From Candidatus Gastranaerophilales bacterium (GTDB lineage Bacteria > Cyanobacteriota > Vampirovibrionia > Gastranaerophilales > Gastranaerophilaceae): 61,972 bases of DNA. The notes below the pieces were generated by a model that made no database searches, had not been told where the DNA came from, and saw only the letters and a program-made list of their open reading frames with translations. Within the stretch, counting starts at the first letter, position 1. Each line of letters opens with the position of its first letter. Location of the stretch: the NCBI GenBank assembly GCA_016280955.1, contig JAEEHV010000022.1, forward strand, positions 1-61,972, written 5' to 3'. A program made the translations under genes and the position numbers. This document shows positions 26,437-34,862 of this stretch, one piece after another.

Positions 26437-27189
26437 ATGAAAAAAATAAATACTATAGGATTTTGGGGATACCCGCATCCCGATAAAATAAAAGAAACAA
26501 AGGAAAAATATCCTGATGCAAAATGGATTGATTTGGATATCGACTTTGGTTATCCGAAAACAAACATTCTGCCTGAATCTTATTGTAAAATTATCCGAAA
26601 CATCATAGATAACACCCTTTTCCTTAAGCCGGATATAATATTGGCTCCCATCGGAAAAGATAAGTGCGACAGCGGATGGTTTGCCTCAAAAATCCTGACA
26701 GACATGGGTTTTAATGTAATTACAACTATATTTGAAGATTTGCAGCCTAAAAAAGATATAATTATCTGCAAAAGTAATTTACCACTGTATGATAAAATCT
26801 CAACTATTACGGCAAATATTATTAATCCGGATAAAAAAACATACGTTCAGGCACAAATTCCTGATAATAATACTTCAACAAATCCGTTATTTACTCCCGG
26901 TTTTTGGGGTGTTCCGCCAAACGATTTGGAAATACTGAAATTATTCCCTGACACAACCCATGTTTACGGCTGGACAAGGTGTGTAGAAGCAGGAACTCCT
27001 GCAGATTTGGATTTGGAAATGTATGTTAACCCAAATGTTCCGACAGTATTTTACTCTCAGGCATTTTGCTCAAAAGCACAGCTTGCTAAATATCTTGCAG
27101 ACAAATACAATGGACTTTACATAGATATTGACGATTATGCAACGACTTCCGTTAAAGCAAAAATAGAAGCATTTTTGAGATTAAATTAG
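26437..27189 (+). CDS. Uncharacterised protein with an internal duplication, 250 aa
   Basis: I do not recognise a family. Two halves begin with similar motifs: NTIGFWGYPHPDKIKETKEKYPDAKWID near the start (in part) and PGFWGVPPNDLEILKLFPDT around residue 155. That suggests an ancient tandem duplication. IDLDIDFGYP and ILAPIGKDKCDSGWF resemble nucleotide- or metal-binding loops but no named motif is present. It appears cytoplasmic. The start is uncertain: ATG 26437 sits 6 nt after an extended -10 box, while an in-frame ATG at 26383 has no ribosome-binding site. Confidence 0.7.
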   Translation: MKKINTIGFWGYPHPDKIKETKEKYPDAKWIDLDIDFGYPKTNILPESYCKIIRNIIDNTLFLKPDIILAPIGKDKCDSGWFASKILTDMGFNVITTIFEDLQPKKDIIICKSNLPLYDKISTITANIINPDKKTYVQAQIPDNNTSTNPLFTPGFWGVPPNDLEILKLFPDTTHVYGWTRCVEAGTPADLDLEMYVNPNVPTVFYSQAFCSKAQLAKYLADKYNGLYIDIDDYATTSVKAKIEAFLRLN

Positions 27190-27232
27190 CAAATTATTTT
27201 TTTACGTTTTTTAGTAAGAAAAAGGAAAAAAT

Positions 27233-27640
27233 ATGTACATACAAAATAACAATCAATGTTCCTTCGGTGCAAAATTTCTTAATACACAGTCTTTACGTGA
27301 TGTAGTAAATTATGCGGCAGAAAACGGAAAGTTTGATAAATTAAATCAGGCGAGAAAAAATATTGATTGTGCATATCTTAACAGAAGAATAAAGTTTGAG
27401 TTATTTACAACAGAAGACGAAAAGAGGATTCCGTATGTAATATTAACAAGATATACACCAAAACAGGATGTTATCGTTCCAAAGTCAATGGATGATTTTA
27501 ATGTGTCAGAACCATTTATTTTTATTGCAAGCAAAAAAATGAATCCGTTAAAATTTGGCTTTGAAATTATTCGCAAGCTCAGTAACAGTGCACCGAAAAA
27601 CAATATGTACAAAAAGGTTGTAGCAGGGAAAACGACTTAA
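27233..27640 (+). CDS. Uncharacterised lineage-type protein, 135 aa
   Basis: I do not recognise a family. The N-terminus MYIQNNNQCSFGAKF carries a short SFGA motif seen in lineage-type proteins, compare NNISFQRA in the GH77-like protein of this window. The body is basic and probably globular, with no signal or membrane span. The ribosome-binding site AAAAGG is 6 nt upstream. It converges on pyrG with a 19-bp gap. Confidence 0.7.
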   Translation: MYIQNNNQCSFGAKFLNTQSLRDVVNYAAENGKFDKLNQARKNIDCAYLNRRIKFELFTTEDEKRIPYVILTRYTPKQDVIVPKSMDDFNVSEPFIFIASKKMNPLKFGFEIIRKLSNSAPKNNMYKKVVAGKTT

Positions 27641-27659
27641 TAAAATTCTGCTATTATAA

Positions 27660-29273
27660 TTACTTACTTATTCCTTTTTGCTTTACAACAGCATCAATTA
27701 AACCTTTAAACAAAGGATGCGGTCTTTCAGGTCTTGATTTAAACTCCGGATGGAACTGACAGGCAACAAACCAATCCAGTTCAGGCAATTCAATTATCTC
27801 AGAAAGCATACCGTCAGGTGACATTCCTGAGAAGACCAGTCCGGCTTTCTTTAAAGGTTCTATATAATCGGTATTAACTTCATATCTGTGTCTGTGACGT
27901 TCGGATATTTTAGTCGAACCGTAAACTTCGTGAGCTTTTGTCCCTTTTTTAACGTGACAGTCATAAGCACCCAAACGCATTGTAGCACCGTATCCTTTGA
28001 TATTTTTTTGTTCAAGCATTAAATCTATAACAGGATTCTGTGCATTTTCATCAAATTCGGTTGAATTTGCACCTTTAATTCCTGCAACATTTCTTGCATA
28101 CTCGGTAACTGCACACTGCATACCCAAACAAATTCCCAAAAACGGCACATTATTTTCTCTTGAATATTTTATTACGTTGAGTTTGCCTTCTATACCTCTT
28201 ATGCCAAAACCTCCTGGAACAATTACCCCGTCAACATCTTTCATAAGTTCTTTACAATTATCCCAGTCCACACATTCTTCCGAGTTAATCCATTTAATCT
28301 CTGTCTTAACTTCATTTGCATATCCGGCATGTTTTATTGACTCAACAACAGATATGTATGCATCAGACAGTTTTGTGTATTTCCCCGCAATCGCAATTTT
28401 AATGGTTGATTTCGGGTGATTTATTCTTTCAACAAGCTTTGTCCAGGCTGCTAAATCGGCCTCTCTTTCGGTTGTTTGAAGTAATTTTAATACAACGTTT
28501 GCAAAGTTTTGTTCTTCCAGAGCAAGCGGAACTTCATAAATACTCTTCATATCTCTGCATTCAATTACGGCATCTTTTGCTACTGAACAAAAAAGAGCCA
28601 GTTTTTCTTTTTCTGTTTTAGGTATCGGTTTTGCGGTACGGCAAACAAGAATTTCAGGCTGCAAGCCGTAGCTTCTTAAAACGGAAACGCTGTGTTGAGA
28701 AGGTTTGGTTTTAAGTTCGCCTGATGTCTGTAAATAAGGAAGCAGAGTACAGTGTACATTTATTGCATTTCCGATTCCTGCTTCAGTCTTGAACTGCCTT
28801 ATTGCCTCAATAAACGGCAATCCTTCTATGTCACCGATTGTACCGCCGATTTCTATAATCTGAAAATCGGGCTTGAACTGTTTTTGAGCTTTTACTATGC
28901 GCGATTTAATTTCATTTGTGATATGAGGAATAACCTGAACGGTACCGCCTAAATAATCTCCTCTGCGTTCTTTGTTTATAACAGTTTGATAAACACTTCC
29001 CGAAGTAACACTGCTTAACTGAGAAAAGTTTGAGTCAATAAATCTTTCATAATGACCTAAATCTAAATCCGTTTCTGCACCGTCATCTGTTACAAAAACT
29101 TCACCATGCTGAAATGGACTCATTGTGCCCGGATCAACATTTATATACGGATCAAACTTTTGTATCGCAACAGAGAATCCTCTTGCTCTCAAAAGCTTAC
29201 CGAGCGATGCACCGATAATTCCTTTCCCCAGTGAGCTTACAACACCGCCTGTTATAAAAATATATTTTGTCAT
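27660..29273 (-). CDS. pyrG: CTP synthase
   Basis: It aminates UTP to CTP with ATP and glutamine. The N-terminal synthetase domain starts [19 protein letters not shown] and has [20 protein letters not shown]. The C-terminal class I glutaminase has Cys in [10 protein letters not shown] and His-Glu in [11 protein letters not shown]. The length of 537 aa is normal. It is transcribed alone. Confidence 0.98.
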   Translation of the reverse strand: MTKYIFITGGVVSSLGKGIIGASLGKLLRARGFSVAIQKFDPYINVDPGTMSPFQHGEVFVTDDGAETDLDLGHYERFIDSNFSQLSSVTSGSVYQTVINKERRGDYLGGTVQVIPHITNEIKSRIVKAQKQFKPDFQIIEIGGTIGDIEGLPFIEAIRQFKTEAGIGNAINVHCTLLPYLQTSGELKTKPSQHSVSVLRSYGLQPEILVCRTAKPIPKTEKEKLALFCSVAKDAVIECRDMKSIYEVPLALEEQNFANVVLKLLQTTEREADLAAWTKLVERINHPKSTIKIAIAGKYTKLSDAYISVVESIKHAGYANEVKTEIKWINSEECVDWDNCKELMKDVDGVIVPGGFGIRGIEGKLNVIKYSRENNVPFLGICLGMQCAVTEYARNVAGIKGANSTEFDENAQNPVIDLMLEQKNIKGYGATMRLGAYDCHVKKGTKAHEVYGSTKISERHRHRYEVNTDYIEPLKKAGLVFSGMSPDGMLSEIIELPELDWFVACQFHPEFKSRPERPHPLFKGLIDAVVKQKGISK

Positions 29274-29298
29274 AGCTGAATCTCCAAAAACAACACTC

Positions 29299-29322
29299 CT
29301 ACCTGATTATACAGTCAGGTAG
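29299..29322 (-). terminator. Hairpin after gatC
   Basis: Perfect 8-bp arms CTACCTGA / TCAGGTAG. On the minus strand a GT-rich stretch with a five-T run follows about 10 nt later. It sits between gatC and pyrG. Confidence 0.5.
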
Positions 29323-29359
29323 CATTACTAATCAAAGTAATAACTTTTATACATTCCCC

Positions 29360-29641
29360 CTAATTAATTTTAGGTACTCTAAAGAATCCGTTTTCTTCAT
29401 CCGGAGCATTTTTCATAAGCTCTTCTTTAGTTTGTTCGTAATAAACTTTATCTTCTCTCATTACATTTACAAAATCAATTGCATGAGCCATCGGCTCTAC
29501 ATTTGATGTATCAACTTCATTCATTGCATCTACGTGTTTTAATACATCACCCAATTGTTTTGTAAATTTTTCTTTTTCTTCTTCCGTTAATTCCAAACGA
29601 GCAAGTTTTGCTACGTGTTCTACATCTTTTACTGTAATCAT
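29360..29641 (-). CDS. gatC: Asp/Glu-tRNA amidotransferase subunit C
   Basis: This is the small subunit of the GatCAB complex, which converts misacylated Glu-tRNA(Gln) and Asp-tRNA(Asn). It has the typical VKDVEHVAKLARLELTEEEK, VDTSNVEPMAHAIDFVNVMRED and PDEENGFFRVPKI (in part). I choose ATG 29641 because GGAG is about 10 nt upstream and homology begins there. It has 93 aa. gatA and gatB are not in the window. Confidence 0.93.
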   Translation of the reverse strand: MITVKDVEHVAKLARLELTEEEKEKFTKQLGDVLKHVDAMNEVDTSNVEPMAHAIDFVNVMREDKVYYEQTKEELMKNAPDEENGFFRVPKIN

Positions 29642-29711
29642 AATTTCTTTACTCCAATAGATATATATTACCACAAATATTTTTATAATGAATTAATGTT
29701 TGAAAAATCCA

Positions 29712-29740
29712 TTGATACAATATTCGCAATATGGTAGAAT
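29712..29740 (+). promoter_or_regulatory. Strong sigma-70 promoter of fliI (leaderless candidate)
   Basis: TTGATA, 17 bp, TAGAAT, with an extended TG-G before the -10. The ATG at 29748 begins 7 nt after the -10, so the transcript probably starts at or next to the ATG. The box lies inside the N-terminal extension that an upstream TTG start would give, arguing against that start. Confidence 0.6.
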
Positions 29741-29747
29741 TATTAGT

Positions 29748-31094
29748 ATGGAAGGTGTTGATCAGGAATATATAAACAACCTGAAATCAAAGGTTAAGAG
29801 TAATATAAGTACACTCGATTTGTATAAATACAAAGGCAGTGTATCAAAACTTTTAGGCTTAACCGTTGAAGTAAGACTACCCGGACTTAAAATCGGAGAT
29901 TTATGTTATATAGAAGCTGCAAACGGAGAGAGAAAACCGGCAGAAGTAGTTGCTTTCAAAGGTGATGCAGCTCAGCTGTTACTTTTATATGACGGAGCGG
30001 GAATCGGTCAGGGCAGCTTGGTTACAACAACAGGCGGACCTATTATGATTCCTGTCGGTGATTTTTTATTGGGCAGACTGATTAATCCAATGGGCGAACC
30101 GATTGACGGAAAACCTCTGAATTTGGAAGGTGCAATCTGGAGACCTTCAGACGGACCGCCGCCGGGACCGTTTGAAAGACCGATTATTACGGAAATGTTT
30201 TCCACGGGAGTTCGTGCAATAGATGCCTGTATGACTTTTGGCTGCGGTCAGCGTATGGGATTATTTGCAGGTTCCGGTGTAGGTAAAAGTACCATGCTGG
30301 GTATGATTGCAAGAAATTCGGATGCAGATGTTAACGTAGTTGCATTAATCGGAGAACGTGGCAGGGAAGTTAAAGAGTTTATTGAAGATGCTCTGGGCCC
30401 GGAAGGTATGAAACGATCTGTAATAGTTTGTTCAACAGGCGACCAGCCTCCGCTTATCAGACAAAAGTGTCTGTTAACGGCAACTGCTGTTTGCGAATAT
30501 TTCCGTGACCAGGGCAAAAAAGTTTTCTTAATGACAGACACCGTTACCCGTTGTGCAATGGCCGGGCGTGAAGTCGGTTTGTCTATTGGCGAACCGCCTA
30601 CGATGAAAGGTTATCCGCCATCAATTTTTTCCTGGCTTCAAAAAGTGCTTGAACGTGCCGGTAACAGTGAAAAAGGTTCAATTACGGCATTTTATACAGT
30701 TCTTATGGAAGGTGATGATATAACGGATCCGATAGTTGATACCGTGCGTGGTATTACAGACGGTCACATTTTTCTTAACAGAAAAATTGCAGAATCAAAT
30801 CACTATCCTGCAATTGATGTTTTGGGAAGCATTTCACGTTTGATGAGTTCTATAGCATCAAACGAGCATAAAGCTGCTGCGGCAAAACTCAGAGCTCTGC
30901 TGTCACTTTATCGTGAAAATAAAGATTTGATAGATGTCGGAATGTATCAGGCAGGTTCAAATCCCAAACTGGATACTGCAATTCAAATGATGCCCAGAAT
31001 TAACGAATTTTTACAACAAAAGACTTCCGACAGTGTAAATATGCAAAACACTATCAGCACATTAATAGAAATGATGTCAGGAGTAGATATATAA
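29748..31094 (+). CDS. fliI: Flagellar/type III export ATPase FliI
   Basis: This is the cytoplasmic ATPase of the flagellar export apparatus, related to the F1 beta subunit. Walker A is GSGVGKST. The type III-specific DGPPPGPFERP, GERGREVKEFIED, MTDTVTRCAMAGREVGLSIGEPP (in part) and SEKGSITAFYTVLMEGDD are clear. From ATG 29748 the protein has 448 aa, the normal size. A TTG start 48 bp upstream would read through the promoter. It stands alone, without fliH, fliJ or other basal-body genes. Family signatures alone do not separate FliI from virulence-type SctN, but flagellin in the same window favours FliI. Confidence 0.9.
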   Translation: MEGVDQEYINNLKSKVKSNISTLDLYKYKGSVSKLLGLTVEVRLPGLKIGDLCYIEAANGERKPAEVVAFKGDAAQLLLLYDGAGIGQGSLVTTTGGPIMIPVGDFLLGRLINPMGEPIDGKPLNLEGAIWRPSDGPPPGPFERPIITEMFSTGVRAIDACMTFGCGQRMGLFAGSGVGKSTMLGMIARNSDADVNVVALIGERGREVKEFIEDALGPEGMKRSVIVCSTGDQPPLIRQKCLLTATAVCEYFRDQGKKVFLMTDTVTRCAMAGREVGLSIGEPPTMKGYPPSIFSWLQKVLERAGNSEKGSITAFYTVLMEGDDITDPIVDTVRGITDGHIFLNRKIAESNHYPAIDVLGSISRLMSSIASNEHKAAAAKLRALLSLYRENKDLIDVGMYQAGSNPKLDTAIQMMPRINEFLQQKTSDSVNMQNTISTLIEMMSGVDI

Positions 31095-31099
31095 AATAT

Positions 31100-31255
31100 T
31101 GCTTTTGCCCTCCCTTTATAGGGGGAGGGATAAGGTGGGGGCTGATTTTGTTAATAGTATATCCCCCAACCGAGTTTCCAAGTTTCGAAACAAAGTTTCT
31201 CAACAGGAATCTCTACCTTCTCCCGTCAGGAGAAGGGAAGTATTATTCCTGAAAA
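31100..31255. repeat. GC-richer intergenic repeat-like segment
   Basis: Between fliI and the prohibitin gene lies a stretch with CCCTCCCTTTATAGGGGGAG (an inverted repeat of the CCCTCCC type). Further on is CTTCTCCCGTCAGGAGAAGG. The latter shares CTCCTGACGG, read on the other strand, with the segment at 43029-43125. Its base composition differs from its surroundings. No gene is evident. Confidence 0.45.
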
Positions 31256-31288
31256 ATTTAATAATGATACTAAAAGATAATAAGTATT

Positions 31289-31326
31289 AATTAACGCACC
31301 AAAATATATATTTTGGTGCGTTAATT
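31289..31326. terminator. Perfect 38-bp palindrome between convergent genes
   Basis: Two perfect 19-nt arms (AATTAACGCACCAAAATAT and its complement) meet with no spacer. The palindrome sits between the 3' ends of fliI and the prohibitin gene. It is probably a bidirectional terminator, though T-runs on either side are short. Confidence 0.6.
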
Positions 31327-31347
31327 CAAAAAACTATATTTATTTCT

Positions 31348-32139
31348 TTATTTATTTGGGCTGAAATTTATAAACGGAACAGAATTACCGAGCATATACT
31401 GCGGCATTTTACCATCCCATTTTTGTACAGCCTCATATTGTACAAGTGATTTATTCTGGCTTAATGCCTGTGCCCTGATTGCCATTGATCTTGCTTCTGC
31501 TTCGGCTGCAATAACTTTTTGCCTTGCTTCTTCCTGAACCTGAACAGTTTTGTTTTTAGCTCTTTGTGCTTCCTGTTCTGCGGTTACTTTACTTTCGATT
31601 GCCTGTTCAAATACTTTTGAGTATGCAATTTCCGTCATCTGGAAATCGGTTACGTTTATATAATTGCTTTTTAATTGTTGCTGAAGTTTTTGTAAAATAT
31701 CGCTGGTTGCCTTTTCTCTGTTAGAAATCAAATCCTGTGCATTCCATTTACCGATAATATCTTTAATCGTGCCTTCTACAACAGGTGTAAGGATTTTTGA
31801 TTCATAATCCATACCGACTTCTCTAAACAATTTGTAAACACTGTCCGGCTGGAGATTATAGTTAATTACATAAGTAATTCTTGCTGTCTGAATATCTTTT
31901 GTATAAACTTGGGTTTCTAATGTATTTCTTTGAGTCTTAACATCCATTGTTCTGAATTTTTGTACAAATGGGAATATAGTATGCAAACCTTCCCCAAGAC
32001 TTTCATTTTGTACCTCACCCAATGTAATTTTTATACCGCGTTCACCCGGTCCAACCATTACAAACGGATTACACATGATAATAAACAAAACCAGCAGGCA
32101 AAAAATTGCTACAGGTATTCCTAATAACTTTTTCTCCAT
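31348..32139 (-). CDS. Prohibitin/HflC-type SPFH-domain membrane protein, 263 aa
   Basis: One N-terminal membrane anchor (about residues 6-28) is followed by an SPFH domain (VGPGERGIKITLGEVQNESL, LETQVYTKDIQTARITYVINY). A long C-terminal coiled coil follows (EQEAQRAKNKTVQVQEEARQ). SPFH proteins form membrane rings that organise microdomains and control proteases such as FtsH. No FtsH or HflK is adjacent. The small two-span membrane gene begins 18 bp upstream on the same strand. Confidence 0.88.
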   Translation of the reverse strand: MEKKLLGIPVAIFCLLVLFIIMCNPFVMVGPGERGIKITLGEVQNESLGEGLHTIFPFVQKFRTMDVKTQRNTLETQVYTKDIQTARITYVINYNLQPDSVYKLFREVGMDYESKILTPVVEGTIKDIIGKWNAQDLISNREKATSDILQKLQQQLKSNYINVTDFQMTEIAYSKVFEQAIESKVTAEQEAQRAKNKTVQVQEEARQKVIAAEAEARSMAIRAQALSQNKSLVQYEAVQKWDGKMPQYMLGNSVPFINFSPNK

Positions 32140-32157
32140 CTCTTTCCTTTCAAAATT

Positions 32158-32349
32158 TTATTTTAAACCTATTAATGCTACGGCAACATAAAATGCTGTT
32201 ACCAAAAATACAAACACACCAAATGCAATCAGCATTTGTTTTCCGTACTTTGAATACAAGTTTTCACCGGTTATTAAACACAAAGTGATAATAAAAAGGT
32301 TTACCAGTATCAACATTGATAAAAGTAACATCAAAATTCTTATGACCAT
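32158..32349 (-). CDS. Small two-span membrane protein, 63 aa
   Basis: Two hydrophobic helices (about residues 3-26 and 40-61) are joined by a short polar loop with ENLYSKYGKQ. No family is recognised. The ribosome-binding site AGAGAGG is good. It is 18 bp upstream of the prohibitin gene and probably forms an operon with it, so a role in the same membrane complex is possible. Confidence 0.7.
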   Translation of the reverse strand: MVIRILMLLLSMLILVNLFIITLCLITGENLYSKYGKQMLIAFGVFVFLVTAFYVAVALIGLK

Positions 32350-32525
32350 TAAAACCTCTCTTCATAATAATTATAAAATAATAACCAACCTCTTGTATAT
32401 CATATAATAAGTTGATTTTTACGTTCCAAACCAACATGCCCAGATAAAACTTTTCAGTATACAAACCGACAAGTTTTTCTGAGCATAAACCTTTGATATA
32501 AAATTTACGTTTTGTATTTTAACTT

Positions 32526-32615
32526 CTATTTGCTTCTTTTTTCACACAAAGAAGGAATGCCGATTAGTGCAAGATAAAACACACAACCAAACAATACTAA
32601 ATTTAAAACTTCCAT
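32526..32615 (-). CDS. Very small membrane peptide, 29 aa
   Basis: The minus-strand frame reads MEVLNLVLFGCVFYLALIGI and ends PSLCEKRSK. This is a single hydrophobic helix with a basic tail, the layout of a small inner-membrane peptide. The ribosome-binding site AAAGGAG is 8 nt before the ATG and strong, which is the main support. It lies 177 bp upstream of the two-span gene on the same strand. Confidence 0.5.
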   Translation of the reverse strand: MEVLNLVLFGCVFYLALIGIPSLCEKRSK

Positions 32616-32737
32616 TTTTAATGCTCCTTTCCGGATTTTCTTACGTGTTTTATCCTTTTTTGCATGACGGATAAAACCCCTTACACATTCCCTTTTCCAC
32701 ATTTCATAACTTTTATAACATCAGTACCGTTAAACAT

Positions 32738-32750
32738 TTACAAAACTTTA
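32738..32750 (-). promoter_or_regulatory. 13-mer TAAAGTTTTGTAA (element A)
   Basis: An exact copy on the minus strand, in the 267-bp gap between the 29-aa peptide gene and the gene at 32883. No matching element B is seen at the usual distance, so the target gene is unclear. Confidence 0.35.
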
Positions 32751-32882
32751 CATGCCATGCTTCAAATTATCAATTCGTTACTCTGTTTGCTGTTTAAGTA
32801 ATATTACAGAGTTTTGTACACCCTTTTGGCACTTTACTTTAAGTATTCATTGAGTGTAAAATCATGATAGGAGGCTTTACTG

Positions 32883-33530
32883 TTGACACAAGGCTACGAG
32901 AATTTCAATAATAATGAAACATCATTCAGAAAATCTACCCTTATACAGGAGAGAATCGGGCTTGTTTCTACACACATGTATAAACAGTTCTTGGATTATC
33001 AGCATGCAACACTCAATACTGCTGAAATCTTTACTGAAATGATTGATAACTTAAAAGCTATTGCCGACTCTATGAAACAATCATTTGCTTCAAGGGGAAT
33101 TACAACCCAGAACATAACAGTAGAGCATGACAAAGATAACAGTGTTGTCGTAATAAATATTCTTTGGCACACAATAAGTTTTACCACCAGATGTAACTTT
33201 GAACCTCAGGCTTTGGACAGGGGTGAAGGAACACAAAAAACCGTTTCCGGCAGAATAATGGCAATCAATGGTAATTATAATGAATTAATTACCGGAAAAA
33301 TGTCAAGACAGGAAATGATGGAAGTATTGCTGGATAAAGAAGTCGGCTCGCTATATGTTCCGGCAGATAAATTTCAGAATTCTATTTTCAAAATCAGACA
33401 CCTGTCAAACAGAGAATTCTTTTTAAACAGTGCCGATTCTTCGAGAGAATTTGTGCTGAAAATTATTGAAACCGTATGCGGCGGCGGTATCTATCACGCA
33501 GAAGGTTCAATAAAGAAATTCAATATATAA
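32883..33530 (+). CDS. Uncharacterised protein, 215 aa
   Basis: I do not recognise a family. A helical N-terminal half (YKQFLDYQHATLNTAEIFTE, then MIDNLKAIADSMKQSFASRG) is followed by a mixed alpha/beta part ending in a Gly-rich VCGGGIYHAEGSIKKF. No signal peptide, membrane span or known motif is seen. The TTG start is supported by a strong AGGAGG 8 nt upstream. It converges on the small LuxR-type gene. Confidence 0.75.
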   Translation: MTQGYENFNNNETSFRKSTLIQERIGLVSTHMYKQFLDYQHATLNTAEIFTEMIDNLKAIADSMKQSFASRGITTQNITVEHDKDNSVVVINILWHTISFTTRCNFEPQALDRGEGTQKTVSGRIMAINGNYNELITGKMSRQEMMEVLLDKEVGSLYVPADKFQNSIFKIRHLSNREFFLNSADSSREFVLKIIETVCGGGIYHAEGSIKKFNI

Positions 33531-33567
33531 TAAATTTTTATCAGTCCCAAAATGGTATCTTTATAAA

Positions 33568-33762
33568 TCAAGCTTTTTGTTGTTGCATTGAAATATATTT
33601 TACGGCTGCCTGAACTCTGTTGCATACATTTAATTTATTATAAATAGATGTAATATGAGCTTTTGTTGTATGATTTGTAATCATTAATTTTTGTGAAATC
33701 TCATTATTATTGTATCCCTGAATAAGCAGATCTAAAACCTCAAGTTCTCTGTTTGTAAGCAT
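33568..33762 (-). CDS. HTH-only LuxR/GerE-type regulator, 64 aa
   Basis: The protein is almost only a LuxR-type helix-turn-helix: MLTNRELEVLDLLIQGYNNN, then EISQKLMITNHTTKAHITSI, then YNKLNVCNRVQAAVKYI. I choose ATG 33762 because GGAG lies 9 nt upstream. Longer readings would add a hydrophobic stretch with no ribosome-binding site and overlap the YkgJ gene. The length resembles GerE, a stand-alone HTH regulator. The receiver domain usual for response regulators is absent. The target is unknown. Confidence 0.7.
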   Translation of the reverse strand: MLTNRELEVLDLLIQGYNNNEISQKLMITNHTTKAHITSIYNKLNVCNRVQAAVKYISMQQQKA

Positions 33763-33871
33763 ATTTATATTCTCCAAAACCATTCCTATAGTTATAATTT
33801 TCAATGCTATAAGAAAAAAGTCTATTAGCATAACAGCTAATATTTTATTTAAGGGATATAAAACAAGCGCA

Positions 33872-34330
33872 TTACCAATCCTGAGAGCCGTACTCTTTAT
33901 ACTTATCAATAAATTTTTCGTGAGATTTAATAATCCATTCGGCATGACGGGATTCGTTTTTATTGCCGTTACTATTTATTATGCTGCCATAATCAATAAT
34001 TTCTTCTTTGAATTTTCTGATTTTTTGCTTAATTTTTTCCAGCTCTGAAAATACTTTTCCTGTGTATCCGCAATTCTCAGGTATAAATGCAAACGGCGAA
34101 CTCGGGTAGCGGGTACATATATCAGGTTTTTCATTATTTGTGCAAAGGTTATTCTGAAGATACTTACATCTGCATACGGAAATATTTCCTTCTTTTGATG
34201 TTTCAATCAGCATATCTTTAAAACTGTCTTCAAGATCTTGTATTCCGTCAAAAAACAGTTTTTTATTTTCAAAATCAGCTTTTATATGTTTGCAGCATTC
34301 ACCGCATTTATTGCAAAAAGTATCTTCCAT
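33872..34330 (-). CDS. YkgJ-family cysteine-cluster protein, 152 aa
   Basis: The N-terminal cluster FCNKCGECCKHI and later CRCKYLQNNLCTNNEKPDIC (Cys-rich) followed by TRYPSSPF match the YkgJ/CxxCxxCC family, thought to bind zinc or an Fe-S cluster. The function of the family is unknown. The ATG has no Shine-Dalgarno; TATAAT ends 7 nt before it, so the mRNA may be leaderless. It is upstream of the LuxR-type gene. Confidence 0.85.
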   Translation of the reverse strand: MEDTFCNKCGECCKHIKADFENKKLFFDGIQDLEDSFKDMLIETSKEGNISVCRCKYLQNNLCTNNEKPDICTRYPSSPFAFIPENCGYTGKVFSELEKIKQKIRKFKEEIIDYGSIINSNGNKNESRHAEWIIKSHEKFIDKYKEYGSQDW

Positions 34331-34337
34331 ATAAATA

Positions 34338-34343
34338 ATTATA
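34338..34343 (-). promoter_or_regulatory. -10 box next to the start codon (leaderless candidate)
   Basis: A consensus TATAAT on the minus strand ends 7 nt before the ATG at 34330, with no Shine-Dalgarno in between. Confidence 0.45.
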
Positions 34344-34418
34344 CATTTAATAAAGGATGTAGAAAAGTAGTTTATATAATATTATGCTGTTAAGACAATG
34401 TAATATAGGAGAATATTT

Positions 34419-34796
34419 ATGAAGAAAATCGTTTTAACATTAGGAATTATAGCAGCTTTTTCAGGTATGGCTTATGCAGACGGTAACGCATTCACACCGC
34501 TCAACTTTAATGATACCGAATACGGTAACACGGTAAAATCAAACTCAAATGTTATAAGTACAGAAGAAGCTACCGGAAACGGAAATATACAAAATGCTAT
34601 TCAGCAGCTTGATAATGCTCAAATTGATATCAGAAACGAACTGTTAAATGTAAAAACAAAATATGCAGATGTAGATGCTCAATACAAATTAATCAAGACA
34701 GAAAGAGCAACTCTCAAAAAACAGGTAAGAGCAGTAGAAAAAAGAATTAAAGAATTAGATAAAGCTAAAGAAAAAATCAGAAAAAATATGCTGTAA
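34419..34796 (+). CDS. Exported coiled-coil protein, 125 aa
   Basis: A Sec signal peptide (MKKIVLTLGIIAAFSGMAYA, cleavage after AYA at residue 20) is followed by a polar segment. A coiled coil covers about residues 60-120 (DNAQIDIRNELLNVKTKYAD, then KRIKELDKAKEKIRKN). No family is recognised. It probably lies in the periplasm or at the cell surface. The ribosome-binding site is AGGAGA. It is monocistronic, with a hairpin 30 bp after the stop. Confidence 0.78.
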   Translation: MKKIVLTLGIIAAFSGMAYADGNAFTPLNFNDTEYGNTVKSNSNVISTEEATGNGNIQNAIQQLDNAQIDIRNELLNVKTKYADVDAQYKLIKTERATLKKQVRAVEKRIKELDKAKEKIRKNML

Positions 34797-34826
34797 AATA
34801 AAATAATATAATTAATTAAAGTGTTT

Positions 34827-34862
34827 ATAATGCTGCTTGATAATCATATTGAGCAGCATTAT
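34827..34862. terminator. Terminator hairpin between convergent genes
   Basis: Perfect 11-bp arms ATAATGCTGCT / AGCAGCATTAT with a 14-nt loop. It overlaps the last codons of the ABC permease gene on the other strand. Confidence 0.6.

Noticed and set aside
29700-29747. TTG start giving FliI 16 more residues
   Set aside because: A strong extended -10 promoter lies within the extension, and FliI homology starts after it.
33568-33945. 125-aa version of the LuxR-type protein starting at 33945
   Set aside because: It would overlap the YkgJ gene, has no ribosome-binding site and adds an unrecognised hydrophobic stretch. The 64-aa form has GGAG at proper spacing and begins at the HTH.
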